DNA of 64,000 bases from Frondihabitans sp. PAMC 28766. GTDB taxonomy: Bacteria; Actinomycetota; Actinomycetes; Actinomycetales; Microbacteriaceae. This document shows positions 17,625-25,355 of the stretch, piece after piece (the stretch's first letter is position 1; the number at the start of each line of letters is the position of its first letter). Position numbers and translations under genes: made by a program. The stretch is from contig NZ_CP014513.1 in NCBI RefSeq assembly GCF_001577365.1, positions 4,281,898 to 4,345,897 of the forward strand, read 5' to 3'. Below the pieces are notes generated by a model that searched no databases, had not been told where the DNA came from, and was given only the letters and a program-made list of their open reading frames with translations.

Positions 17625-17780
17625 TCGCGCCGCGCGGCGCGCCCGGCCCGGCGCGGCGCGCCCGGCCCTCGCGCGGCGCGCCCGGCCCCGCGCGGCGCGC
17701 CGCGCCCCGCGCGAGCCCGCCTCGCCCCGCGCGCTGCACCCGGCCCCCGCGGGCCCGCCTCGCCGCCGCGTGCCCGACCC
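17625..17780. repeat. Very GC-rich tandem repeats
   Basis: Units related to GCGCGGCGCGCCCGGCCC recur at least six times with almost no A or T. I see no gene in 17621-18019. This block, the palindrome after it and the chitinase promoter fill the gap. The tract is hard to sequence and may form stable secondary structure. Confidence 0.8.
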
Positions 17781-17782
17781 GC

Positions 17783-17876
17783 CTCGTTGGCACAACCGGA
17801 GATCCTGCGTGAGCTGCCCCGGCTCGCGCCGATCGCGACCCTCGCGGGAAGCAATCTCCGGTTTTACCGACCGGGG
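17783..17876. repeat. Dispersed imperfect palindrome, family 2, copy c
   Basis: CTCGTTGGCACAACCGGAGAT and ATCTCCGGTTTTACCGACCGG are inverted arms flanking a GC-rich centre. It is one of the better matches of the family and lies 140 bases upstream of the first chitinase. Confidence 0.8.
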
Positions 17877-17935
17877 CGGTGCCGTGCGATCCACCGCACT
17901 CTAGGCGCACCCTGCGCGAGTCCCCCTTTTGGCCG

Positions 17936-18000
17936 CCTTGTCGACCCTCGTTCAGCAGAAATACACTTTTCGGAAGGAGTTTGTAAAGAACTCTAACAAA
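17936..18000 (+). promoter_or_regulatory. Probable chitinase promoter and A/T-rich symmetric site
   Basis: TTGTCG (about 17938) and TACACT (about 17962), 18 bases apart, resemble a vegetative promoter. Downstream at 17980-18000, TTTGT...ACAAA bounds a 21-bp imperfect dyad that could bind a regulator of chitin use. The A/T richness contrasts with the flanking repeats. Confidence 0.4.
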
Positions 18001-18019
18001 TACCTGACCGGAGCGTCCC

Positions 18020-19786
18020 ATGAGTCTTAGTCGCATCGCCGCCGCCGCCGCCGCGGCCGCCCTCCTCATCGGCGGTCTCACTGCCCCGACCGTGGCCGAG
18101 GCAGCGACCGCCGACCTGGTCGCCGACCCCGGTTTCGAGACCGGCGCTCTCAGCCCGTGGACGTGCGCCGGACCGGGATCGGTCACCAAGACCGCCCCGC
18201 ACTTCGGCTCGTACGCGCTCACCGACGCGGCGACCTCCAGCGACGTCTCGAAGTGCTCGCAGGTCGTCTCGGTGAAGCCCGGCTCGAGCTACACGCTGAG
18301 CGGCTACGTCACCGGCGCGTACACGATCCTCGGCGACACCGGCACCGGCACCACGGACGGCAGCATCTGGGCGTCGGGCTCGGGCTGGTCGAATGTCACG
18401 ACGAGCTTCAGCACGGGAGCGAGCACGACCAGCGTCACGATCTACGTCAGCGGTTGGTACGGCGAGGGCTCGTACGGCGCCGACGACATCTCGCTCACCG
18501 GCCCGGCCGGCAGCAGCACGCCGCCCGCCTCGAGCGCGACCGTGCCGGGTGCCCCGACGAGCGTCCACTCGACGGCCACGACGAGCAGCAGCGCGACCAT
18601 CGTCTGGACTGCACCGTCGAACACCGGCACGACGTCCACCGGCGCTGCCGCGCCCCTCAGCGGCTACACGATCTACCGCGGCGGCACGAAGGTCGGCACC
18701 GCGACCGGCACGAGCTACACCGACTCCGGGATCGCAGCGAGCACCGCCTACTCGTACACCGTCAGCGCGAGCAACGCGACGGGCGCGTCTCCGCAGTCGA
18801 GCGCAGCGAGCGTCACGACGACGGCGGCCGCCAGCGGCGGCACCGGCGGCGGCACGGGCACGGGCACGGGCGGCGGCACCGGCGCGGCGGCCCAGCTGCC
18901 CGAGCACCTCCTCACCGGCTACTGGCAGGACTTCACCAACGGCGCCGAATCCCTCCCGCTCTCCGCCGTCCCCACGAGCTACAACCTCGTCGCGGTCGCC
19001 TTCGCCACTTCGACGTCCACCCCCGGCGCGGTCACCTTCAGCATCGACTCCGGCCTCTCCACCGCACTCGGCGGCTACACCGCCGCGCAGTTCACCTCCG
19101 ACATCGCGACGCTCCACTCGCGCGGCCAGAAGGTGATCCTGTCGGTCGGCGGCCAGGACGGCACGATCAGCGTCTCCGACTCCGCGAGCGCCGCCGCCTT
19201 CGCGTCGAGCGTCGAGTCGCTGATGAGCACCTACGGCTTCGACGGGGTCGACATCGACCTCGAGAACGGCATCAACCCGACCTACATGGGACAGGCCCTC
19301 CACGCGATCGCCGCAGCCAAGCCCGGTGCGATCATCACCATGGCGCCGCAGACGATCGACGTGCTGTCGTCGACGTCCGACTACCTCGCTCTCGCGCTGA
19401 ACATCGAAGACGTGCTCACGATCATGAACACGCAGTACTACAACTCCGGGTCGATGAACGGCTGCGACGGCGGCGTCTACAGCGAGGGCACCGTCGACTT
19501 CGTCACGTCGCTCGCGTGCACCGCGCTCCAGGCAGGTCTCAAAGCCAGCCAGGTCGGCATCGGGGTGCCCGCGTCGACGAGCGCGGCAGGATCCGGATAC
19601 GTCGCACCCTCGGTCGTCAACAGCTCCCTCACGTGCCTGGCGAGCGGCACGGGCTGCGGCACCTTCGTCCCGACGGCGAAGTACCCCACCATCCGCGGCG
19701 CCATGGACTGGTCGATCAACTGGGACGCCTCCAACGGCTACGCGTTCGCCGACGCCGTCCAGGCGCAGCTCGCGAAGCTCCCCTGA
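18020..19786 (+). CDS. Secreted GH18 chitinase with CBM-like and FN3 domains
   Basis: A 588-residue exported endo-acting enzyme that cleaves beta-1,4-N-acetylglucosamine polymers. Order: signal peptide (1-29, ending PTVAEA), a jelly-roll carbohydrate-binding-like domain (about 33-165, starting DLVADPGFETG), a fibronectin type III domain (about 180-275), a Gly/Thr linker, and a GH18 barrel (about 295-588). The catalytic DxxDxDxE motif is DGVDIDLE at 408-415, with Glu415 the acid. ATG 18020 follows a weak GGAG. A second GH18 protein follows after 72 bases, probably co-expressed. Confidence 0.93.
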   Translation: MSLSRIAAAAAAAALLIGGLTAPTVAEAATADLVADPGFETGALSPWTCAGPGSVTKTAPHFGSYALTDAATSSDVSKCSQVVSVKPGSSYTLSGYVTGAYTILGDTGTGTTDGSIWASGSGWSNVTTSFSTGASTTSVTIYVSGWYGEGSYGADDISLTGPAGSSTPPASSATVPGAPTSVHSTATTSSSATIVWTAPSNTGTTSTGAAAPLSGYTIYRGGTKVGTATGTSYTDSGIAASTAYSYTVSASNATGASPQSSAASVTTTAAASGGTGGGTGTGTGGGTGAAAQLPEHLLTGYWQDFTNGAESLPLSAVPTSYNLVAVAFATSTSTPGAVTFSIDSGLSTALGGYTAAQFTSDIATLHSRGQKVILSVGGQDGTISVSDSASAAAFASSVESLMSTYGFDGVDIDLENGINPTYMGQALHAIAAAKPGAIITMAPQTIDVLSSTSDYLALALNIEDVLTIMNTQYYNSGSMNGCDGGVYSEGTVDFVTSLACTALQAGLKASQVGIGVPASTSAAGSGYVAPSVVNSSLTCLASGTGCGTFVPTAKYPTIRGAMDWSINWDASNGYAFADAVQAQLAKLP

Positions 19787-19858
19787 CTCGCCCGCCCGCA
19801 CTGACTCCCCTCCCGCACCACACCCATCCCACCCCTCCCCGAAAGCCAGAAGACACCC

Positions 19859-20926
19859 ATGAAGAAGATCCCCCTCGCGCTCGGCGCAACCGCCGTCGCA
19901 GCGCTCGCCATCCTCGGGCTCGCCACCCCGGCGAACGCCGCGACGGCCGCGCCCAGCCGACCCGTCCCGATCCTGCCGGCCCTGCCCCTGCCGACGCATT
20001 TCGCGGCGCCCTACATCGACGTGACGAGCGTGCCCGACCTCGCCGCAACCTCGCAGGCTTCAGCGTCCAAGTACCTCACCCTCGCCTTCCTCCAGACGCC
20101 GGCCGCAGGATCCTGCACCGTCGACTGGGCAGGAAACTCAGGCACGCCCGTGGCGACTTCGACCTACGGCGAGGCGATCGACAAGATCCGGCTGCACGGC
20201 GGCGACGTGATCCCGTCGTTCGGCGGCTACTCGGCGGACACCACGGGCACCGAGATCGCCGACAGCTGCACCTCCGTGCCGGCAATCGCTGCCGCCTACG
20301 AGAACGTCGTCACGACCTACAAGGTGCAGCGGCTCGACTTCGACGTCGAGGCGTCGTCGCTCGACGACGCGGCGGGCATCCAGCGCCGCAACGAGGCGAT
20401 CGTGCTCGTCGAGAAGTGGGCGGCCGCAACGCACCGCCGCGTCGCGTTCAGCTACACGCTGCCGTCGACGCCGCAGGGCCTCGCCCCGTCCGGCCTCGCC
20501 GTGCTGCAGTCGGCGGCGTCGGTCGGCGCACGGATCGCGACCGTCAACGCCATGACCTTCGACTACTACGACGGGCTCCAGCACGACATGGCCACCGACG
20601 GCGAGACCGCGGCGACTGCTCTCGTCGGGCAGCTGCGCTCGACCATCTCGCCGACTCTGTCGACCCGAGCCCTCTGGCAGCAGGTCGGGATCACGCAGAT
20701 GATCGGCATCGACGACTACGGCCCCGCCGAGACGCTCTCGGTCGCGGGCGCCCAGTCGTTCGTGAGCTGGGCCCGCACGGCCGGCGTCGGCACGACGTCG
20801 TTCTGGGCGCTGAACCGCGACAACGGCTCGTGCGTCGGCACGAAGGGCGCGAATGCCTGCTCGGGTGTGGCGCAGTCGACCTGGGCGTTCAGCCACGTGT
20901 TCGCGCGCTTCACGCGCTGGCTCTAG
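19859..20926 (+). CDS. Secreted GH18-like protein (chitinase D type), single domain
   Basis: A 355-residue protein with a signal peptide (MKKIPLALGATAVAALAILG, cleavage after about ANA) and a GH18-type barrel. The active-site strand reads RLDFDVEA, giving Asp160, Asp162 and Glu164. The first Asp of the canonical DxxDxDxE is not preserved in the usual spacing. Other barrel strands include YLTLAFLQT, VIPSFGGYSAD and MTFDYYDG, and the last strand carries FWALNRDNG. It lies 72 bases after the larger chitinase. The lack of a binding domain suggests action on soluble oligomers, which is inference. Confidence 0.85.
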   Translation: MKKIPLALGATAVAALAILGLATPANAATAAPSRPVPILPALPLPTHFAAPYIDVTSVPDLAATSQASASKYLTLAFLQTPAAGSCTVDWAGNSGTPVATSTYGEAIDKIRLHGGDVIPSFGGYSADTTGTEIADSCTSVPAIAAAYENVVTTYKVQRLDFDVEASSLDDAAGIQRRNEAIVLVEKWAAATHRRVAFSYTLPSTPQGLAPSGLAVLQSAASVGARIATVNAMTFDYYDGLQHDMATDGETAATALVGQLRSTISPTLSTRALWQQVGITQMIGIDDYGPAETLSVAGAQSFVSWARTAGVGTTSFWALNRDNGSCVGTKGANACSGVAQSTWAFSHVFARFTRWL

Positions 20927-20929
20927 CCG

Positions 20930-21062
20930 CCGCGCTCCCCGGCCGGCGCGCGCGGCTCGCCCGGCGGGCCCGCGCGGCTCGGCCGGCGGCCCCGCGCGGA
21001 TCGCCCGGCGTGCCCGCACGGCTCGGCCGGCGAGCCCGCGCTGGGACCCACGCGGGGCCCCC
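20930..21062. repeat. GC-rich tandem repeats downstream of the chitinases
   Basis: Units close to GCCCGCGCGGCTCGCCCGGCG repeat about six times here, and again after the palindrome at 21146-21240. Nothing in 20927-21361 looks like a gene on either strand. The tract resembles in composition the one upstream of the chitinase pair. Confidence 0.75.
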
Positions 21063-21150
21063 GCCGGCAAAACAGGAGTTCTCATGCACCACCCCGGGTC
21101 CCCCCTACGGCCCGGCGGCGGCCGCGCGTGAACTCCTGTTTTGCCGACGC
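21062..21150. repeat. Dispersed palindrome, family 2, copy d
   Basis: GGCAAAACAGGAGTTC (21066-21081) and GAACTCCTGTTTTGCC (21130-21145) are perfect 16-bp inverted arms. The flanks CGCGGGGCCC and GCGGGGCCCG extend the symmetry further. It is the most symmetric member of its family. Confidence 0.85.
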
Positions 21151-21264
21151 GGGGCCCGTGGCGCGCGCGGCTCGCCCGGCGTGCCCGCACGGCTCGCCCG
21201 GCGGGCCCGCGCGGCTCGCCCGGCAGGCCCGCACGCGAGCCCGACCTCGTCTGACCCCGCCGAA

Positions 21265-21312
21265 AGGGCGAAGACGCATCAGGATCACGATGAGGCGATG
21301 CTTCTTCGCCCT
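21265..21312. terminator. Hairpin downstream of the GntR gene
   Basis: AGGGCGAAGACGCATC and GATGCTTCTTCGCCCT pair at 15 of 16 positions across a 16-base loop. It lies about 50 bases after the stop of the minus-strand GntR gene. There is no T tract, so an RNA-stabilising or factor-assisted terminator role is possible. Confidence 0.45.
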
Positions 21313-21361
21313 CTCGCGTCTCAGAAGGCGGCGGGCCTGTCCTCTGCCGGCAGGTCGCGGG

Positions 21362-22105
21362 TCAGCGGGATGGCGGGGCGGCCCGCTTCCACCGCGCGCC
21401 GTACCTGCGCAGGCTGATGCGCGTGCGATCGGCGCGGAAGAAGTCGTGCGAGAACTCGATCGGCGTCTCGGACGCGTCGAACGTGGTGCGCCAGATCTCG
21501 AAGAGCGCTGCCCCCGGGTCGACGCCCAGGATCGCCGCCTGGCCGTCGGTCGCGAGGGCCACGTCGATCGTCTCGTCGGCCTGATGCATCTCGATGCGGT
21601 ACTCGCGCGCCAGCAGACGGTAGACGGACTCCGTGTGGTCGTGGCCCTGGAAGTCGGGCAGCAGGCGCATCGGCAGGGCCATGGTGTCGAGAGACAGCGG
21701 GATGCCGCCTGCCAGGCGGAGCCGTCGCATCCTGAAGACGTTGTCGCCCTCTGCCAGCGCGAGCGTGCGCTGCTCGGCGGGCGAGGCCAGCCCGATGCCT
21801 TCGTCGAGTACGGTGGTCGACGAGACGAAGCCCTGCTGGCGCAGCATGTCGGGCACACCCTGGATGGTGTTGAGCTGCCGTTCGATCTTGCCGTCGGCCA
21901 CGAACACGCCTCCGGTGCGGCCCATGGTCCGCCGGATCACGTTCGCCGACTCGAGCTCTTCGAGGGCTTCACGAAGGGCCGATCGCGGCACGCCGAACTG
22001 CTCGGCGAGTGCGCGCTCGGAGCCCAGGCGGTCACCGACTCGAAGCTCGGCACGCGCGATGGCTCGCCGGATCGCCTGGGCGATCTCGGAGTGGTCTCTG
22101 GGCAC
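21362..22105 (-). CDS. GntR family regulator with UTRA domain (HutC subfamily)
   Basis: A 247-residue regulator. The winged HTH spans about residues 8-75 (LRVGDRLGSERALAEQFGVP, RSALREALEELESANVIRR). The UTRA effector domain spans about 95-235 and is recognisable by FRMRRLRLAGGIPLSLDTMALP and ALFEIWRTTFDASETPIEFS. In the family UTRA binds small molecules such as sugars, amino acids or phosphonates. It is 74 bases downstream of the aminotransferase gene on the same strand, so control of the aminotransferase/kinase pair is likely. Start ATG 22105. Confidence 0.9.
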   Translation of the reverse strand: MPRDHSEIAQAIRRAIARAELRVGDRLGSERALAEQFGVPRSALREALEELESANVIRRTMGRTGGVFVADGKIERQLNTIQGVPDMLRQQGFVSSTTVLDEGIGLASPAEQRTLALAEGDNVFRMRRLRLAGGIPLSLDTMALPMRLLPDFQGHDHTESVYRLLAREYRIEMHQADETIDVALATDGQAAILGVDPGAALFEIWRTTFDASETPIEFSHDFFRADRTRISLRRYGARWKRAAPPSR

Positions 22106-22179
22106 GGCGCCTCACTGAAAATCGGTCGGAGCCGCCATGGTACCGGCGGGCGCGTCAGGCGCGCGGGGCAAGGGGCGTC

Positions 22180-23565
22180 TCAGGCGCCGAGCGCGGTCAG
22201 CGCGCCGTCGAGCGACTCGGCCAGCCGCGGCACGTCGGCCGATTCGAACGCGAGCGGGGGGCGCAGCTTCAGCACGCTGTTGTTCGGCCCGCACACGCTC
22301 GTCAGCACGCGACGTTCGCGCAGCTCTTCGAGCAGGTCGAGAGCGATCGCGGTGCCCGGCTCTTTCGTCGAGCGGTCGGCGACGATCTCGAGCCCGGTGT
22401 ACTGCCCCGAGCCTCGCACGTCTCCGATGGCAGGATGCGAGGTGGCAAGACCCCGCAGCGCCTCGCGCAGCTCCGCCCCCACCGTCAGCGCCTTCTGCTG
22501 CAGCCCCTCGTCGCGGATCACGTCGAGCACGGCCTGCGCCGCGGCGATCGCCACGGGGTTGCCGCCGAACGTGTTGAAGTAGGGCCGCTTCGTGGCGAAC
22601 GGCTCGAGCACCTCGTGCCTTGCGGCCATCGCCGCGATCGGGAACCCGTTGCCCATCGGCTTGCCCGTGGTGACGAGGTCGGGCACGAACGGGTCGGCGA
22701 AGAGACCAGCCCCGTCGACCGCGCCGAGGCCCTGCCGCGCGAACCCCCAGAACGCCTCGCCAGTCCGGCCGAAGCCGGGCTGCACCTCGTCGGCGATCAC
22801 TATGCCGCCGTGCGCGTGCACCAGGTCGAGAGCGGCGCGGATCATGCCGGTCTCCCCCAGGAAGATGCCGTCCGACGAGAACGACGAGTCCAGAATCAGA
22901 CCCGCGAACCCGTCACCGGAGGCCTCGATCTCGAGAATGGCGCCCTCCACCTGAGCCAGCCACCAGGATCCTGCGCCCTCGGCGGTCTCGGATCCCAGCC
23001 GGTAGGTGTCGGGCGGGTCGACGACGCGGAGGGTCGCGTCCATGGTCTCGGCCGGGCTGAGCGACGGCGAGTGCGCCGACACGAGCGCGGTGTTGCCGTG
23101 GTAGGCCTCGTTCGTCGCGATGTAGGCGAGCCCGCCGGTGTACTCGCGGCCGACGCGCAGGGCGAGGTCGTTCGCCTCCGAACCGGTGCAGACGAACATG
23201 ACCTCGTCGAGGGCATGCGGCATCGTCGAGAGAAGGTCGTCGGCGTAGTTCAGCACGCCTTCGTGCAGGTACCGGGTGTGGGTGTTGAGGGCGGACATCT
23301 GGCGCGTGACGGCTTCGACGACGCGAGGGTGCGCGTGGCCGACGCTCGGCACGTTGTTGTAGAGGTCGAGGTACTCGTTGCCCTGGGCGTCCCAAGCGTG
23401 GGCGTCACGGCCGCGCACCAGTTCGACGGGGTGCCGGTAGAACAGCCGGTAGGCATCGCCCAGCACACGCCGCCGCTCGGTGAGGGCGCGCGTGCGCGGA
23501 TCGAGCGCCTGGGCGTCCTCCGCCTTGAAGCTGTTGCCGTCGAGGATCGATGCGGTGCCGGTCAT
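22180..23565 (-). CDS. Class III PLP enzyme, probable phospholyase of the AGXT2L type
   Basis: A 461-residue PLP-dependent fold-type I protein. Visible are the phosphate-binding CTGSEANDLALR, the cofactor Asp motif IVIADEVQPGFGRTG, and the PLP lysine in TTGKPMGNGFP at about residue 302. The neighbouring APH-type kinase makes an AGXT2L-like role attractive. Those enzymes are known to eliminate phosphate and ammonia from phosphoethanolamine or 5-phosphohydroxylysine after a kinase of the same fold as the neighbour. A plain transaminase is the alternative. ATG 23565 is preferred, as upstream in-frame sequence enters the promoter gap. Confidence 0.88.
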   Translation of the reverse strand: MTGTASILDGNSFKAEDAQALDPRTRALTERRRVLGDAYRLFYRHPVELVRGRDAHAWDAQGNEYLDLYNNVPSVGHAHPRVVEAVTRQMSALNTHTRYLHEGVLNYADDLLSTMPHALDEVMFVCTGSEANDLALRVGREYTGGLAYIATNEAYHGNTALVSAHSPSLSPAETMDATLRVVDPPDTYRLGSETAEGAGSWWLAQVEGAILEIEASGDGFAGLILDSSFSSDGIFLGETGMIRAALDLVHAHGGIVIADEVQPGFGRTGEAFWGFARQGLGAVDGAGLFADPFVPDLVTTGKPMGNGFPIAAMAARHEVLEPFATKRPYFNTFGGNPVAIAAAQAVLDVIRDEGLQQKALTVGAELREALRGLATSHPAIGDVRGSGQYTGLEIVADRSTKEPGTAIALDLLEELRERRVLTSVCGPNNSVLKLRPPLAFESADVPRLAESLDGALTALGA

Positions 23566-23655
23566 GGCTCCATCATGCTGTCTCGCGCCGGGGCGCGGGG
23601 CCCTGGGGCGTTGCCGGTGCGTTACCAATGGGGGCCCGCAGATGAATGGCGTGTT

Positions 23656-23690
23656 TCGAGCGTGAACGGCCTGTGACAGTTCGCGCTCGA
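23656..23690. promoter_or_regulatory. Inverted repeat in the divergent promoter region
   Basis: TCGAGCGTGAAC (23656-23667) and GTTCGCGCTCGA (23679-23690) pair at 11 of 12 positions, centred between the divergent aminotransferase and kinase genes. A likely operator for the nearby GntR/UTRA regulator. A possible -10, TATCTT, follows about 15 bases downstream. Confidence 0.5.
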
Positions 23691-23719
23691 GACCACCCGC
23701 CTGCCGTATCTTCTGCCTC

Positions 23720-24763
23720 ATGACGCTCGATCAGCCCGTCACCGGCTCCCTGTCCGCGTTCGACCACGTTCGTCGCGGCGATACGGCGCCCGACTGGGTG
23801 AACTCCGGCGTGTGCGCGGCGTGGGGCCTCGCCCCGTCGACGACCGCGCTGTCGCTGATCGCCGTCTCCGAGAACGTCACGTTCATGGTGTCGGTGAACC
23901 AGGATCCGACGCTCGTCGTGCGGCTCGGCCGACCGGGCTATGCCGAGAGCATCGAGCACGTCCGCAGCGAACTGCTCTGGGTCGAAGCTCTGCGGCACGA
24001 TGCCGGCGTTCCCACCCCGTCGCCCCGCCACGGTGCCGACGGCGACCTCGTGCAGTTCGTCGTCGACGACTCCGGTGCCTCGTGGACGGTGGTCGCGTTC
24101 GAGTTCGTCATCGGCACGATGCTCGAAGACCAGGCCGACGTCGCCTCGGCCTTCGCCGAGATCGGGGCGCTGACAGCGCGGCTGCACGAGCACGCTCGCG
24201 CGTGGCAGCGGCCCGCGGAGTTCCAGCGGTTCTCGTGGACCCTCGACGACATGACCGGCGGGACGGCCCGCTGGGGCGACTGGCGGGACGCCCCGTTGGC
24301 ACAACAGGATTTCGACACGCTGGAGCGCGCCGAAGTGGCCGCCCGAGCAGTTCTCTCCGGTTTGACCCGCACGCCGCAGCACTGGGGCCTCATCCACGCC
24401 GACCTGCGGCCCTCCAACGTGATGACGCACGGAGGCGAGACGACGATCATCGACTTCGACGACTGCGGCGACGGCTACTTCCTCTACGACTTCGGCTCGG
24501 CGCTGACGTTCTACGAACACCGGCCCGAAGCACACGAGATGGCGGCGAACTGGCTCGACGGCTACCGGTCGGTCGCGGCCTTGTCGAGCGACGACCTCGA
24601 GACGGCGGCCGCGCTGTCGCTGATGCGGCGACTCACGATGCTCGGCTGGGCGACCACGCACCGAGCAGACGCGCTGCCCGCCGATCTGTGGAGCGAGAAC
24701 CAGCCCGGCACGGTCGAAGTCGCGGCGCGGTATCTCGCCGACCCGCTCTGGCTCGTCGGCTAG
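23720..24763 (+). CDS. APH-fold small-molecule kinase (hydroxylysine kinase/homoserine kinase-like)
   Basis: A 347-residue phosphotransferase of the aminoglycoside phosphotransferase fold. Nucleotide-binding lobe features include ENVTFMVS and LVVRLGRPGY. The catalytic loop is HADLRPSNV (His226, Asp228) and the metal-binding motif is IDFDDCG (Asp245). It is divergent from a class III PLP enzyme. This pairing is known for hydroxylysine kinase with its phospholyase, so it may phosphorylate 5-hydroxylysine or an ethanolamine-like amine. The substrate is inferred from context only. The segment at residues 191-216 is encoded by a copy of the family-2 palindrome, perhaps an in-frame insertion. Confidence 0.85.
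   Translation: MTLDQPVTGSLSAFDHVRRGDTAPDWVNSGVCAAWGLAPSTTALSLIAVSENVTFMVSVNQDPTLVVRLGRPGYAESIEHVRSELLWVEALRHDAGVPTPSPRHGADGDLVQFVVDDSGASWTVVAFEFVIGTMLEDQADVASAFAEIGALTARLHEHARAWQRPAEFQRFSWTLDDMTGGTARWGDWRDAPLAQQDFDTLERAEVAARAVLSGLTRTPQHWGLIHADLRPSNVMTHGGETTIIDFDDCGDGYFLYDFGSALTFYEHRPEAHEMAANWLDGYRSVAALSSDDLETAAALSLMRRLTMLGWATTHRADALPADLWSENQPGTVEVAARYLADPLWLVG
24291..24368. repeat. Dispersed palindrome-like repeat, family 2, copy f (inside the kinase gene)
   Basis: CCCCGTTGGCACAACAGGA and TCTCCGGTTTGACCC match the arms of the intergenic copies, with a shorter centre. It is coding and in frame within the kinase, shortly before the catalytic loop. Confidence 0.5.
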
Positions 24764-24773
24764 CCCGCCCCCA

Positions 24774-24835
24774 CCCTTACCTTTTCGGCACGTTCTGACC
24801 CTCGCGGGGATCAGGACGTGCCGAAAAGGTAAGGG
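24774..24835. repeat. 62-bp palindrome, family 1, copy 2
   Basis: The arms run 25 bases: CCCTTACCTTTTCGGCACGT then TCTGA, against TCAGG then ACGTGCCGAAAAGGTAAGGG, with a single G-T pair, around a short GC loop. It begins ten bases after the kinase stop codon. It is the most symmetric member of the family. Confidence 0.93.
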
Positions 24836-24874
24836 TGGGGTGGGGTGGGGTGGGGTGGGATGGGGTGGGGTGGC
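24831..24874 (+). repeat. TGGGG tandem repeat
   Basis: About eight pentamers of TGGGG (one TGGGA) directly abut the 62-bp palindrome. Runs of four G at this spacing can form a G-quadruplex. The tract is prone to slippage. Confidence 0.8.
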
Positions 24875-24888
24875 GGGCCGGGCACGCA

Positions 24889-24922
24889 GAAGCGCGGCAC
24901 CTCCGGAGGGGTGCCGCGCTTC
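24889..24922. terminator. Terminator hairpin between kinase and tatA
   Basis: GAAGCGCGGCAC (24889-24900) and GTGCCGCGCTTC (24911-24922) are perfect 12-bp arms round a CTCCGGAGGG loop, in the gap between the convergent kinase and tatA genes. It is GC-rich and likely bidirectional. Confidence 0.65.
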
Positions 24923-24939
24923 GTGTGGTGCGGGGTGAG

Positions 24940-25212
24940 CTAGGCCTGCGGTGGTGCCGGCGGAGTCGTCACCGGGGTGACGACGGGCTCGGCGACGTTC
25001 TGAGCGAACGGTGCGGAAGGCGCAGCCGGGGCCGCGGTGCCAGGAGCAGCCGTGGCGGTGGCGGTCTTCGACGGCTCTTTCATCTCGCTCTTGAAGATGC
25101 GCATGGACTGGGCCACGCCGCGCGTGAGGGCCGGCAGCTTCGTGCTGCCGAACAGCAGAACGACGATGCCGAGGATGATGAGGAGGTGCCAGCCTCCGAG
25201 GTCTCGCAGCAT
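24940..25212 (-). CDS. tatA: Twin-arginine translocase subunit TatA
   Basis: A 90-residue TatA/E protein: one N-terminal membrane helix (WHLLIILGIVVLLFGSTKLP, residues 8-27) with the family FG..LP hinge. A short amphipathic helix (TRGVAQSMRIFKSEMKE) and an Ala/Pro/Thr-rich tail follow. It assembles into the pore that exports folded proteins carrying RR signals. TatB and TatC are not in the window, so it stands alone here, as is common in actinobacteria. ATG 25212 follows a plausible AAAGGAC ribosome site. Confidence 0.92.
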   Translation of the reverse strand: MLRDLGGWHLLIILGIVVLLFGSTKLPALTRGVAQSMRIFKSEMKEPSKTATATAAPGTAAPAAPSAPFAQNVAEPVVTPVTTPPAPPQA

Positions 25213-25355
25213 GGGGTGTCCTTTCGGTTGATCGGCCTTCCGCTCCGTCGCGGAGGTTCGACCACTAGTCAGAAGAGCGTAACTCCGATCGCCCGAGATC
25301 GCACCTTCGGATTGCGTCTCGTCACGAGATTTTCACCTGGGCTCCGAGGCGGCTC

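Noticed and set aside
17621..18019. Possible small genes in the GC-rich gap before the chitinase
   Set aside because: Open frames here are Arg/Ala/Pro repeats created by the tandem repeat and have no ribosome site.
18020..20926. Biosynthetic or secretion-system cluster around the chitinases
   Set aside because: Only two exported GH18 proteins are present; no modification, transport or regulatory partners.
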